A stretch of DNA of 20,590 bases from Chara braunii (GCA_003427395.1 BFEA01000812.1:172575-193164); one strand, 5' to 3'; counted from the first letter of the stretch, positions 1-9,571 are shown. The notes: generated by a model not told the origin, from the letters alone. Numbers and translations: made by a program.

Positions 1-207
1 CCTCCCCTCTCTTTCGTTTCTCCCCCGCTTATCGTCCGCCCGCCTGCACATGCGCACCAGGGCCTGGCAGGACCGGCACACCAGTTAGAAGATAACGCAG
101 GTGTCCTAAGATGAGCTCGACGAGAACAGCAATCTCGTTTGGAGCAAAAGGACAAGAGCTTATTTGATTTTGATTTCTAGTACGAATACAAACTGTGAGA
201 GCGTGAG
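1..207. other. non-coding left flank
   Basis: No coding frame or LTR end is recognisable. The only structure is a small hairpin at 120-138 with a 6-bp stem and a 7-base loop. The stretch lies where the 5' LTR and leader of the downstream retroelement would be expected, but I see no TG...CA ends and no primer-binding site. Confidence 0.5.
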
Positions 208-298
208 TGGCAGATGGCCCAGTGGTTAGGGCACCGGTTGAAAATGCACATTGTGGTCTGAGGTTGCGGGTTCAAATCCGCAACCACGTGCATATGCC
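208..298 (+). repeat. tRNA-like Pol III element (SINE head or tRNA pseudogene)
   Basis: An A-box-like TGGCCCAGTGG starts at 215 and a B-box-like GGTTCAAATCC at 269. The D arm is canonical: a 4-bp stem of 217-220 with 229-232 closes an AGTGGTTA loop. The T arm is shifted, with a perfect 8-bp stem (262-269 with 278-285) closing an 8-base loop, where a true tRNA has 5 bp and 7 bases. Bases 209-212 can pair with 295-298 as a partial acceptor stem. No good anticodon stem forms, so a working tRNA is unlikely. The long A-to-B spacing suggests a Leu/Ser-type ancestor. An 8-bp inverted repeat (203-210 and 327-334) flanks it. A degenerate tRNA or tRNA-derived SINE head is inferred. Confidence 0.5.
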
Positions 299-315
299 GC
301 CAGCACGGCGTTAGG

Positions 316-1228
316 TTGACGCAATACCACTCACAAACTGAGCGCGCACGCTCCCAAGGGCACGGTCGTACACAGGGCTCTGCAGATCTGGACCTGGGGA
401 GCCACCTTCGTCGCTTGCATGCCCTGCTTTGTCATTTGTCGAGCGTTGATGACAGCACCACCTCAGATGATTCTGCGAGTGACCCAGACCAGGGACCCCA
501 CCCTCAGTCCCCCACAGAGGATGACGCCTCTTCCCAGGACGACCGCCTCATCCGGGCCCTTTCCACCCTCCTCCGTCGTCAGCCCTCATCCTCCAACACT
601 TGCTCTACAGTCCCTCAACTACCCCTCCCAGCGGGCAGACCATCGCTGAGAGTGAGGACCTTCGTACATGAGGCATCTGCACCCGCTGCCGCCTCGCCGG
701 CCATACCTCCTCTACGTGCCCGTACGCAGACGCCCTCCAGAGTCACTTCGCACAGCAGGCTCGCCCTCAGGCTGTTCCCCCCGTCTCGACCTCCAGCGCA
801 GCACCCACGTAGGCACGATGTCTCATTCCCCAGACCCTCCTACGGTAGCAGGCATACCCGTTCGCAACTCTACCTCTCCGTCGCTTGCTACTCTTCCCGA
901 CGACTTTGGCCCGACCTTATCCTTGGCTCACACTACCGACACTGGTATACCTTCTCCTTCTTCGCCTAGCATCTCTCGTGACCCCCCTCCTCCACGTCCT
1001 CCTACCAGGCGTGCTCTTCGCACAGCCCGTTGTAGTGCTTCCCTTATTGCAGCTGCGGATATCATCGACTTCCTGGACCTCGAGTGTGTTAAGGTCTATC
1101 AGGAACGTATCCGCCTTAAAGAGCGCACCCTGTCCGCGATGTCTCAGCGCCTACACAATCCCAATCGCACCTTACCGATTATTCTGGTGAGCCTCGGGAC
1201 CTCTACTAGAGTGTATCGCGCACTATGA
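316..1228 (+). pseudogene. gag remnant with CCHC zinc knuckle
   Basis: This holds what is left of the nucleocapsid end of Gag, the structural protein that packages the element's RNA. A CX2CX4HX4C knuckle (CTRCRLAGHTSSTC) is encoded at 678-719 in frame 3, directly after an in-frame TGA at 669. The preceding open frame (316-969, frame 1) is Ser/Pro/Asp-rich and matches no capsid fold that I recognise. Frame 2 from 668 to 1228 carries the charged spacer before the protease and runs in frame into the protease active site, past a TGA at 1226-1228. A full Gag would need several hundred residues before the knuckle; here there are at most about 120, so the capsid part is missing. The 5' part could be unrelated sequence. 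Confidence 0.6.
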
Positions 1229-1560
1229 GACTCTGGCTCTACTGACGACTTCATTCATCTCTCTACACGTCCCCCTACCCTTCCACTGTCACTGTCTCGC
1301 TTGGCGACAATCAGGCCAAATCCTTTGTTGTGTTGTGCCTGATCTTTCATTCTCCTTCCCCTTGCGGATGCCCCACAACCTTCACAAGACCCCTCAGTTC
1401 CATGACCAATGGACCTTCGACGTCATGGAAACCCTATACGATCTTGTTCTCGGCACTGCCTACCCCCATCAGTTCGCCCATGCCGACCCCGATTGGACCC
1501 ACAACAATCTCGTCCTCACGCCAAGGATGGGAAGCAATACCATATTCCGTTGTTGGGCAA
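1229..1560 (+). pseudogene. retroviral-type aspartic protease remnant
   Basis: The active-site motif DSGSTDDFI of a retropepsin is encoded from 1229 in frame 2, immediately after a TGA stop that takes the place of a residue normally present. The protease continues in frame 1 (about 1270-1340) and then in frame 3 from 1335, where [19 protein letters not shown] matches the conserved C-terminal (V)LG motif of Ty3/gypsy proteases. At least two frame changes therefore split a domain of about 100 residues. This enzyme would cleave the Gag-Pol polyprotein in an active element. The motif order and the direct passage into reverse transcriptase make the call firm; the copy cannot produce an active enzyme. 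Confidence 0.75.
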
Positions 1561-2690
1561 ATCGGACTCTACACTTCCCCCCCCATGTTAATGTCACCAT
1601 ATGTACACCTACCCAGTTCCACCACTTCCTTCGTCAACCTTATGTAGAACTTTATGTTGTTGACATCACAGTCCTCACCTGCAACTCCATGCATCAGGAC
1701 GTTGAGTTGGTCGAGCTCAATCCCCCACCTCCCGAGCCCCCTGACCCTCCTGATTCCTCAACTTCCTTACCCTCCTCTACCCCTGCTAGCCCATCCCACA
1801 TCCTCGCTTCCCTTACCACGGACACACCCACAGTCCCTACCTCCACACAGACTCCCTCCACCTCTGCTTCAGACGCCGCCGCTGCCAAGGAATTTGACAC
1901 CCTCCTCTCTTCCTTGCATCCTAGCGTTGGCGCCCTCCTTCGCGAGTATCGCGATGTTTTCCCACCATCCTTCTCCTACAGCAGTATCCCTCCCATGCGC
2001 GATATCGAGCACCACATCCAACTCCAGCCCAACTATCGCATTCAAAATCACGCCCCATATCGCCTTTCGGTTCCCGAAGCCCATGAACTTGAGCGCCAAC
2101 TTGAGGAGTTGCTTGGTCAGGGCTTCATTAAACCGAGTACTTCCCCATGGAGTGCCCCTGTCCTCTTCGATCGCAAGAAGTATGGCACCCTTCGTCTCTG
2201 TATTGACTACCGCGGCCTCAACCACTACACGGTCAAAAACAACTACCCCATGCCCCGCGCGGATGATTTGTTTGACCGCCTCGTCGACCACCATTTATTC
2301 ACGAAGATCGATCTTCGTAGCGGATATCACCAGATCCGCGTAGCCGAGGAGGACCAGCCCAAGACCGCTTTTCGTTCTCGTTTCGGGCACTATGAGTTTA
2401 CTGTCATGCCTTTCGGTCTCCGTAATGCCCCCGCCACTTTCCAGACGGCTATGAACACGATGTTCCAAGACCTCCTTGAGGACTCTGTTCTAGTCTACAT
2501 TGACGACATCTTGATCTACAGTCGTACCCTAGAGGATCACCTGACCCATCTTCGCACTGTCCTGCAGCGACTACGCGACCACGGGTTCTATGCGAAGCTT
2601 TCCAAATGCAGCTTTGCTCAACCCAAAATCGACTTCCTCGGGCATCAGGTATCCGAGCACGGCCTCCACATGGACGACTCGAAGATCTAG
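1335..2690 (+). pseudogene. protease C-terminus plus reverse transcriptase, ends at premature stop
   Basis: This 451-codon frame is the longest intact piece of the pol gene. Codons 1-60 finish the protease. A Pro/Ser/Thr-rich linker (about 120-185) leads into the RT fingers and palm. Recognisable blocks are the WSAPV segment, CIDYRGLN, the first catalytic Asp in [13 protein letters not shown] (Asp codon 2310-2312), [13 protein letters not shown], and the YIDD catalytic box at 2496-2507. The thumb region follows (KCSFAQ, DFLGH), and a TAG stop occurs at 2688. The next segments of RT lie in other frames (around 2700-2760 and from 2760). RT copies the element's RNA into DNA. The palm motifs are intact, so decay here is by stop and frameshift rather than loss of catalytic residues. 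Confidence 0.92.
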
Positions 2691-2699
2691 GTCATCGTC

Positions 2700-3480
2700 G
2701 ATTGGCCTACCCTACGTCTCTCCCTGCCCTGCGTAGTTTTCTTGGTTTGACCAACTACTATGGTCCTTTTCAAAAACTACGCGCAGTATTTTTCCCAGCC
2801 TACCCCTCTGGCCCGCGGACATCTCCCTTTTCATTGGACCCCAACTCATGAGGATGCCTTCTGCTCTCTCAAGCGACTTGTCACGTCAGCTCCTGTCTTA
2901 CACTTACCCGACTACTCGTGTTCATTCATCGCCACCACCGACGCGTTCGACTTCGCTATTGGAGTTGTTCTCTCCCAGATCTACCCAGCCCCTTCTACTT
3001 CTCCCGATTCCACAGAGTCCCGCCTCCTTCGCATTCCTCGCTTCCCTCCCCCACCTTCAGCGATTGCGGCTCATCTTGCATCCATCGAGCCCACCCCCTC
3101 AGGGGCCCCACCCCCTTATATTCCTGACTTCGCTGATGACGGTACAATCGAATCTCGTGATGGAGAGTGTCCGGTTGCTTATTTATCTCGACAGCTACTT
3201 CCCACCGAGAGTAACTATGTTGCCGACGAGCGTGAGATCCTTGCATTGGTCTACGCTGTTAAGAAGTGGCGTCATCACTTGCACGATCACACTTTCACCG
3301 TTTTGACAGACAACTCTGTCCTCGCCGCCTGGAGAAGCCTAGCTCACTTCTCGTCAGGCTCGTTGGTGGCGTGACCTCTCCGAGTTCGATTTCACCATCA
3401 AGAAGATTTTCGACGAAAAGCAATCGTGTCGCACATGCCTTATCCCGCCGCCCCGACCTTCAGTGCGAGGATCGTCAACT
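2700..3480 (+). pseudogene. RT tether and RNase H, frameshifted, with an unusual 64-codon insert
   Basis: The RT-RNase H connection (FLGLTNYYG) is read in frame 2, then switches to frame 3 at about 2760 (KNYAQYF, FHWTP, APVLHLPDYS). RNase H begins with a catalytic Asp at 2940-2942 in TTDAFDFAIGVVLSQ. A Pro/Ser-rich stretch of 64 codons (2979-3170) then interrupts the fold before PVAYLSRQLLPTESNYVADE, which carries the catalytic Glu, and TVLTDN, which carries a second Asp. The frame is lost near 3350. The end of the domain (KSNRVAHALSRRPD) resumes in frame 2 from about 3420. RNase H would degrade the RNA strand of the RNA-DNA hybrid during element replication. Confidence 0.85.
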
Positions 3481-4930
3481 ATCTGCTATTTCAACTCTCA
3501 TCATCCACCCCGCCTTTCTGGATGAGTACCGCCGCGCATACACCCAGTGCCCTGAGTTTCAGTCAATTTACGCTAACCTACAGGCTGACAAATCCGTCCC
3601 TAACTTCCAGCTCGATCCCTCTGGATTCCTACACTGGCTTGGTCGCCAAGGTACCCGTACTCCTCACTTATGTGTGCCCTTTTCTGACCAGCTCCGCGTT
3701 CGGGTTGTCGCTGAGTGTCACGACCAGTGCGTCGCCGGTCATCTCAGTGTCTTCAAGACACTTTACCGCCTCTACCGCCATTACTAAGGGGAACACCGTC
3801 GTCCCTTCATTAAGGAGTACGTCTGCACCTGCAGGATCTGCGAGGAGGCCAACATTCCCAGCCACCCCCCCCTTACAGTCTTCTTCAGCTCTTACCCATT
3901 CCCACTCAGCGTTGGACTTCTGTCTCAATGGACTTCATCGGTCCTCTCCCTACCCCACGAGGCCACGACACCATCTTCATCGTTGTCTACCGGTTGACTA
4001 AGCATGCTCACTTCCTCCCTTGCAAGTATGCTAGTTCCGCCAAAGACATCGCATCCCTATACTTTAACCGCATTGACATTCATCACGATCTTCCCACTAG
4101 CATCGTCTCTTATCGCGATCCCCGCTTTACTTCTCACTTCTGGCGTGGAATACTTTAACCGCATTGCCATTCATCACGGTCTTCCCACTAGCATCGTCTC
4201 TGATCGCGATCCCCGCTTTACTTCTCACTTTTGGCGTGGACTCCATGAGATCTATGGCTCCGAGCTTCGCCTCTCCTCCTCCTATCACCCTCAATCAGAT
4301 GGACAAACTGAGGTCACCAACAAACTTTTGGGAGTATCCTCAAGAAGTTTGTTGAGAATGACTCTGGTTGGGATCTGCATCTTGCTCACGCAGATATTGC
4401 TTATAACCAATGTTATTTCACCTGCCACTTACATGTCTCCCTACTACTGTGACTTGGGATACCATGCTCGTGTCCCATCTGACCTTTTCCGTCCATCTCA
4501 AATCCATCCCGACGCCAAATGTCATGCCCTCGATGATTGGGTAAAGGAGATGGATGCGCTCCTTAGCAAGGTTCGTGAGAACATTGCTGACTCCCAGGCT
4601 CGCACGGCCACTCGCGCTAACCGCTCCCGCATCGATCATCCCTTCAAAGTTGGCGACAAGGTTCTTGTCGACGCACATCACTTCCAGCCCGAAATTGACA
4701 CGCTTCGAAAATTCAAACGTCAATATATTCGACCATGCACCATTCTTGCACCCGCCGGACCCAATCATGATTGTCTAGTAAGCTTCAAATTGAAGCTCCC
4801 CGATTCCATGTACCACGCTAACCTACAAGATGTGTTACATGTATCTCTTTTGCGCCCCTTCAGTCGGTCTCCTCCCGAGTTCCACGATCGACCTTACCCT
4901 CGGCCCTCTCCCATCATCATTGAGGGTCAC
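3480..4930 (+). pseudogene. integrase with DDE core, split by stop, frameshifts and a tandem duplication
   Basis: The N-terminal HHCC zinc finger is visible: the His residues lie in ECHDQ and AGHLS (about 3712-3750), and the Cys pair CRIC follows at about 3828-3840, after an in-frame TAA at 3785. The catalytic core starts in frame 1 with the first Asp in MDFIGPLP (3931-3933). The second Asp lies in SDRDPRF in the second copy of the 91-bp duplication (4202-4204), and the Glu in DGQTE (4310-4312), giving DD35E spacing. In the first copy the second Asp is Tyr (4111-4113). Short frame changes occur near 4325 and 4425. The C-terminal region, with a GDKVLV motif at about 4650, continues to the chromodomain. 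Integrase would insert element DNA into the host chromosome. Confidence 0.88.
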
Positions 4931-5311
4931 GAGGAGTTTGTCGTCTCTGATATCGCATCTCGGCGTATGACTGATGGTGACCCTCCCCGCCTCGAGTATC
5001 TCGTTCGATGGAAGGGTTACCTTGACGAGGAGTCTACTTGGGAGCCTCTCGAGCACCTGAAGCATGCTATGACTTTCGTGCGTGCTTACGATCGTGCTCA
5101 TTTTTTCCTTTCATCATCCTCCCCTCCTACTTCTCGTCCTCCTCCTACTGACCCATCTACCTCTGCGACCACTGACATTCCCCCTCCTGCATCAATGGGT
5201 CCTCCTACTCCACCGGTACCCGCCTCAAGTCCTCCTTCCCCTGTGGATGTGGTTCCGCCTGTTGTTGCAGTTGATTCCACTCGCCCATCGACTTCCTTTT
5301 CATTTTCATGA
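4004..5311 (+). pseudogene. integrase C-terminus and chromodomain open frame
   Basis: This is the longest downstream pol frame (435 codons). It enters from the duplicated integrase core and ends at a TGA at 5309-5311. The segment at about 4928-5095 is a chromodomain: EEFVVSDIASRRM leads the first strand, YLVRWKGY holds the aromatic cage residues, and ESTWEPLEHL precedes the C-terminal helix. Chromodomains of this group are known to steer insertion towards particular chromatin. A Pro/Ser/Thr-rich tail of about 70 codons follows the domain. The first part of the frame (to about 4160) is out of phase with the true integrase, so the ATG at 4004 is not a real start. Two short stretches near 4325-4425 are also read in the wrong phase. 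Confidence 0.85.
4060..4241 (+). repeat. 91-bp tandem duplication inside the integrase core
   Basis: Bases 4060-4150 and 4151-4241 are head-to-tail copies with 5 differences by eye. Because 91 is not a multiple of 3, the duplication shifts the integrase frame by one base, which is why the core is read in frame 1 before it and frame 2 after it. The copies differ at the codon for the second catalytic Asp: Tyr in the first and Asp in the second. Confidence 0.95.
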
Positions 5312-6460
5312 CTGATTTATATCCCCCATACACTCTCTATCTTTTACCATTCCTGGACACTTATGCAGCACCTCCTAGTTTCATCTTCTACATTCGGCTT
5401 CTACATTCAACTTTCGACCTCAATGCTTCTCCTTATTACCAGAGTACATGTCGCATTGTTCCGCACTTCTACTCTGTTCTTGCGGTACTCCTACTTCATC
5501 CAGGCTACTTCGGTTCGACTTCACTCTGGAGACTCATCAGTTGGACTACTTCACTTTTTCGGCTAGAGTTCCAATCATTCCCACCTATCCACCACCCTCG
5601 AGCTTTTACCCTTCAGTCGCATGATGACCCTTATTTTCCCTGTCTATGTGGGTGTGTCCGTCTGCCGCCCTTCTGCCTTACCGTATGCTGCGCGCCCTTC
5701 TCTGGAGTGTACGTTTTCTTTGCTCGCGGCTTTTGGCCACNATGTGGGTGTGTCCGTCTGCCGCCCTTCTGCCTTACCGTATGCTGCGCGCCCTTCTCTG
5801 GAGTGTACGTTTTCTTTGCTCGCGGCTTTTGGCCACATGTCTATGCCGGCATAGCCCTCTCTCCTTCCAAGCTCACCTTATGTGTGCTCCCTTGTGTGAG
5901 TGCCCTTCCCCTTTTCAACTGGCGGTACCCGTTTGATGGTTTCCATTGAGCCCGGTGTCGTGCTGTTACTCTCCCTTTGAGCCTGATGACCCTTACCTGG
6001 TTGTGTGGGTGCCCCCTTGGAGTTTACTCTGAGAGCTGTACCTGCCACCTTCCCACCCATTCCTACCTCTACCATGCGACTGAGTTCCCTTGTCTTTTGT
6101 TCAAGTACTGTGCATTGTGTACAGGGCACGTGAGACTGTGCCACATTCTTTTTCGACCTAGGACATTGGTTTAGTTATTCTTTGGCCTTTAGGGCCCTGA
6201 TGTTGATTTATATTCAGCCACTTTGGCTCATGAGACATTTTTCTCTTTCTTGGCCAACACAGGTCAGACATTTTGCTGCTTTTTGGGTCGACTCAGACCA
6301 GACATTGTTGCATAGATTAGGCTTGAGGCTTAGTCTGCATTGCATCTCTTTTCTTGCATGGAGCTTGCTCCGCATCTAGGATTGTTTCCTTTGCCGTTCC
6401 TTTTGGGTTTCTGCTATTTCAGCGGATAGCACGTTTGATATATCACTTGATCCATTCACA
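5312..6460. other. T/C-rich gene-free tail of the retroelement (possible 3' UTR/LTR remnant)
   Basis: I find no coding frame with recognisable content in these 1.15 kb. The sequence keeps the pyrimidine bias of the element's coding strand and has a diverged repeat of the type GATGACCCTTA...TGTGGGTG at about 5621 and 5984, as a decayed LTR might show. No polypurine tract and no clear LTR termini are visible. Without the 5' copy the LTR cannot be delimited, so assignment to the element is inference. Confidence 0.4.
5646..5836 (+). repeat. 95-bp exact duplication around a single N (assembly join)
   Basis: Bases 5646-5740 and 5742-5836 are the same 95 bases, separated by one N at 5741. A perfect repeat meeting exactly at an N is the signature of a scaffolding or gap-filling join in which overlapping contig ends were not merged. 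It is unlikely to be biological, although a real tandem repeat collapsed during assembly cannot be excluded. Confidence 0.9.
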
Positions 6461-6604
6461 GGTCCGAGGATCGTGTAGTGGTACCCCTACGGCCTGGCAG
6501 TGAGGCCTGACCAGTTTCAGGCCGTCGGCCTGACCCTGGCCCGGTACCGGGTTGATTCCCGTACCTGGACCTAGGCCGGTATATCACTTCGGCCTAGGCC
6601 CAGG
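6461..6604 (+). repeat. second tRNA-like, hairpin-rich element
   Basis: An A-box-like stretch with the canonical D-loop AGTGGTA lies at 6471-6483 and a B-box-like GGTTGATTCC at 6550-6559. GGTCC at 6461-6465 can pair with GGACC at 6567-6571 to close it. The T arm is irregular and the D stem pairs only partly. Between the boxes are several GGCCTG/CAGGCC repeats. A stem-loop (6564-6578 with 6590-6604, 14 of 15 pairs, 11-base loop) overlaps the 3' end. A 10-bp direct repeat TATATCACTT occurs at 6439 and 6580. A tRNA-derived SINE-like or foldback sequence is inferred. Confidence 0.4.
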
Positions 6605-6614
6605 TCCGGGCGGT

Positions 6615-6655
6615 NAGTTGGTTCATTCATTCAGTTGTTCNTTNGTNCATTNGNN
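6615..6655. other. scattered ambiguous bases in an ATTC-type repeat
   Basis: Single Ns occur at 6615, 6641, 6644, 6647, 6652, 6654 and 6655 within a TTCATTCATTCAGTTGTTC-like stretch. This looks like low-confidence consensus in a short tandem repeat rather than a sized gap. Confidence 0.8.
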
Positions 6656-6698
6656 CGGACTGGACCTTCACTCAGCTGCTGCTTCTCGTGTGTGTCCA

Positions 6699-6702
<4 letters not shown>

Positions 6703-6780
<78 letters not shown>
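6703..6780 (+). repeat. compound (TC)n(CA)n microsatellite
   Basis: About 18 TC units run directly into about 21 CA units. Frames read through it give only Ser/Leu and His/Thr strings and are not genes. Confidence 0.98.
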
Positions 6781-6782
<2 letters not shown>

Positions 6783-7908
6783 ATCTTCACACGTGCCATC
6801 TGCACAAGTGTCACAATGCCTAACCAATTCGGTCCCAGGCCACTGTGTGAATCGGGCCTGGGCGCAGACACTTTGACCGAGACTGAAGCTACTGGAAACA
6901 CGGTCCCACGTGAGGAAGCAAAGGCAAGCGCCCACCTCTTTCCATATAGGAAAGGGCAGGGCAGGGGCGGGCACTTGCAAGCATATGTGGCAGCGCTGCT
7001 GGAGCTAGCGCTCGCGGGGCTGCTGCTGCGCTAGAATGTGGGCAAGTGTGCGTGCGCGCGTGCAGACGTGCGAGCCCCACGTAGTCGGGGCTAGGCTTGG
7101 ACATAGCCAGCGGAGGTGGTGGTCGTTTTCGTGTATGAGGGAGAAGACATGGGTGATGAAGTCAAGGTTGAGAGAGAGAGAGAGATGAGGTTGATCATAT
7201 GATGGCACGTACCTGGTCTTGGTGATGGTCTACAAGGGACAACATCTTCATGTACTTCGGGTCTGCTGCTGACTTCAACAGGATGCACTGTCAATATTTA
7301 GGGTGCTAGTAATCTGTGTGATTGTAGTCTGCGCGCTGAGCGCCAAGTAGGAGGAAGGACTCTGGATACGTATGTTGGTGGTGGTGAGAGTATACTATCA
7401 TTGACATTCCGATTCAGTGCTTTGTTTCTCCATTGGTGGAATATCAGTGCATTACTGCTTTCTGGACAGCATTTGGACTTGCTGGTTTTCAATGTGATTT
7501 TGCAATCTGGATTGCTGCCATTTCGATATATCTCATTTTTCCTTGCAGATCGGATAAGCAAACAAAGCAAATCCTTCATAGAACGGCTATGTTTCCACAA
7601 ATAGACCAGCAGATTATTGAAAACAAAACCAAAACAAGACAAAATCCACCAGTTGGATTCGGATGGGGTTGGGAAACGCAAAATAGACGATATCGACAAC
7701 ACAACATTTTGTTCGAACTTCGATTCCAATCAATAGTCAACGAAAGCAAAATTGAGTGAAAAAAAAAAAGAAAAGAGGCAAAAACAATTAACTCAGACAT
7801 CGAAGCCAAGATGCTAATCGGCCATAATTATGAACATGAAGCTGAGTCCTCAAAGATTGACCAATCTACCACGCACGTGATTAATTAACCAATCACCTCA
7901 GGCGAATT
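6781..7908. other. gene-free stretch
   Basis: No coding region can be supported. Short open frames on both strands overlap one another and lack recognisable motifs. A CG/TG-rich patch lies at about 7035-7070 and a short GA run at 7170-7186. Around 7540-7550 a T-rich run ends in TTGCAG, which resembles a plant 3' splice site, and the preceding 100 bases are T-rich like a plant intron, so a piece of a spliced gene or gene relic on the + strand is possible but unproven. Confidence 0.4.
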
Positions 7909-8060
7909 AACCGACCAATCAATCAACCAATCAATCAGTCAATCAGTCAATCAGTCAATCAGTCAATCAGTCAATCAGTCAATCAATCAGCCAATCAATC
8001 AATCAAATCAATCAATCAGTTCACCAACTAATCAGCCAATCAACCAACCAATCAAATCAG
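7909..8060 (+). repeat. AATC-based tandem repeat with six perfect AATCAGTC units
   Basis: The stretch is built of AATC/AACC tetramers. Its core at 7933-7980 is six exact copies of the 8-mer AATCAGTC, and the flanks are degenerate AATCAATC and CCAATC units. There are no spacers, so this is a simple satellite that grew from a tetranucleotide repeat. Confidence 0.95.
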
Positions 8061-9314
8061 GCACCCTTTGTAAAATCGGGCCTCGTGAAAGATAACGAGA
8101 GATAAGTCTGGTGCCCCTGATGATGCACAGCCATATCTCTTTTGCTCAGTGCGTCCGGCCAGCCCACATTCCCAACCCCCCGACTGCTCTCCTATCCATC
8201 GCCCATGATGGAGAAGGGTGAAAGGGAGGTGAACAAGGGAAGGGCAAAAGTGAAATACTCACTCTCATCTTTCTTACCTCTCCCTGCTGCTGCTCATTAA
8301 TGACGCCCACAAGGCACATCTTTTCGCATGCGAAATGGGCACGTCAGGATCCCATCAAACGTCAGATTGATGAATACGAATTGATCAGGGAAAACGATAA
8401 ATTCAAACACCGCAGATACACACGGGATACAGACAGACAATGGGTAGAGTTTGGGCAAAAGCTCATGGAGAGTAAACAAGGGTGAAAGGGAAGAGAAGAA
8501 GAGGAGGGGGGGGGGGAGGAGAGAGGGGCAAAACTGCAAAAGGATGAATACCACAAATAAAAGACAAAAAAAAATGGGTACGGCAGGACAGGAGAGGAAA
8601 GGAGAGGAGCAAAGTTGGGTGGAGATCAAGAAGACTATCCTATGACGTGAAAGATAATATATCATATGAAGCCCTGCGGCTAACCCAACCAGATCAAGAA
8701 ACAAAAAACACATCTTCTTCAAAAACCTCGAAGGTAAGATAGGCTTTGCGCACAGAAATGAGCCTTCAGAACAACGCGGATGCGATTTGTTCACATGTTC
8801 ACGTTCGTTTTCATTCAACCATCTTTATTCTTCAGCTTCTCCTTCAGCTGCGCCTTCGACCTCCTCCTTTGCAGTATCCTGTTATGACTAATTTGGCGTC
8901 ACTGCCATTTGGAGTTATCCCTCATTTCATGGGAATTGCGAGATATCATGTTGACGACACCATATATAATTAATTGGTCGCTGTCGACGGATGAGAGAAC
9001 AGACTGTTTGTTAATGCCAATCATAGCCAGACCAAACACATAGGCCGACGAGACAGCAGAGGGATCCATCCATCCATGGCTCTATACCGAATTCACGTCC
9101 TCGATTGAGGACAAACTAGCAGCCGTGTTCCCTTCTTGAAAGGTAGCCCAAAGATGAGCAGTTGGGGTCGTGCACATCTCCTCTCCTCCCATCAGGCAGT
9201 ATGCATTAGCTCACATCCATGTAAAGTCGACGCAATGCAGGTAATCAATCAAGCACATGGGCCGTTCAAGAGGTTAACCAGAAGTACAACCCCTCCCCTG
9301 GTGGTCTCGCATGG

Positions 9315-9315
<1 letters not shown>
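8061..9315. other. gene-free stretch
   Basis: Nothing recognisable as a gene. There is a poly-G run at about 8507-8516, purine-rich sequence at 8450-8630 and AT-richer DNA at 8890-8975. The open frames at 8297-8818 (-) and 8746-8973 (+) contain no identifiable domain. Confidence 0.4.
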
Positions 9316-9373
<58 letters not shown>

Positions 9374-9396
9374 NTCTCTCTCTCTCTCTCTCTCTC
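9316..9396 (+). repeat. (CT)n microsatellite with an N at 9374
   Basis: Roughly 40 CT units, interrupted only by one N at 9374, so the true length is probably unresolved. Confidence 0.97.
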
Positions 9397-9568
9397 GGTG
9401 TGGCTATCTGTGTCCCCATTTCACTGTGCCGCACATGGGAAATTCCAGGAAAATCACCTCTTGTTAATGACGGTAAGGTGTCACGCATTTCTGTCTGTAC
9501 ATGCCCCACGCAAAGACAGCACGTCCATGAAATGAATGGCCAGCCTGCTCCATTTGCGCCTCCATTGT

Positions 9569-9571
<3 letters not shown>

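Larger units (their letters stand above)
316..5311 (+). mobile_element. degenerate Ty3/gypsy chromovirus, 5'-truncated
   Basis: Gag zinc knuckle, protease, reverse transcriptase, RNase H, integrase and chromodomain follow one another in the Ty3/gypsy order; a C-terminal chromodomain after integrase defines chromoviruses. The reading frame changes many times: stop codons at 669, 1226, 2688 and 3785, frame changes near 1300, 2700, 2760, 3350, 3850-3900, 4325 and 4425, and a 91-bp duplication at 4060-4241. No intact LTR pair, primer-binding site or polypurine tract is visible. Most of gag is absent. The left boundary at 316 is only the start of the open frame, and the right boundary may extend to about 6460 if the T/C-rich tail is the 3' UTR or LTR. 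The copy is non-autonomous and dead. Confidence 0.9.

Noticed and set aside
120-138. 6-bp stem, 7-base loop hairpin resembling an anticodon arm
   Set aside because: No matching D or T arms at proper spacing; such hairpins are common by chance.
5312-6460. A defined 3' LTR
   Set aside because: No 5' partner in the window, no TG...CA termini and no polypurine tract, so limits cannot be set.
7298-7759. Overlapping open frames on both strands (143 and 108 codons)
   Set aside because: No domain in either frame. The + strand part looks intron-like (T-rich, ending in TTGCAG); noted only as a possible exon edge.
7909-8060. Possible CRISPR-like array
   Set aside because: Units are 4-8 bases and contiguous, with no spacers; this is a simple satellite in a eukaryotic context.
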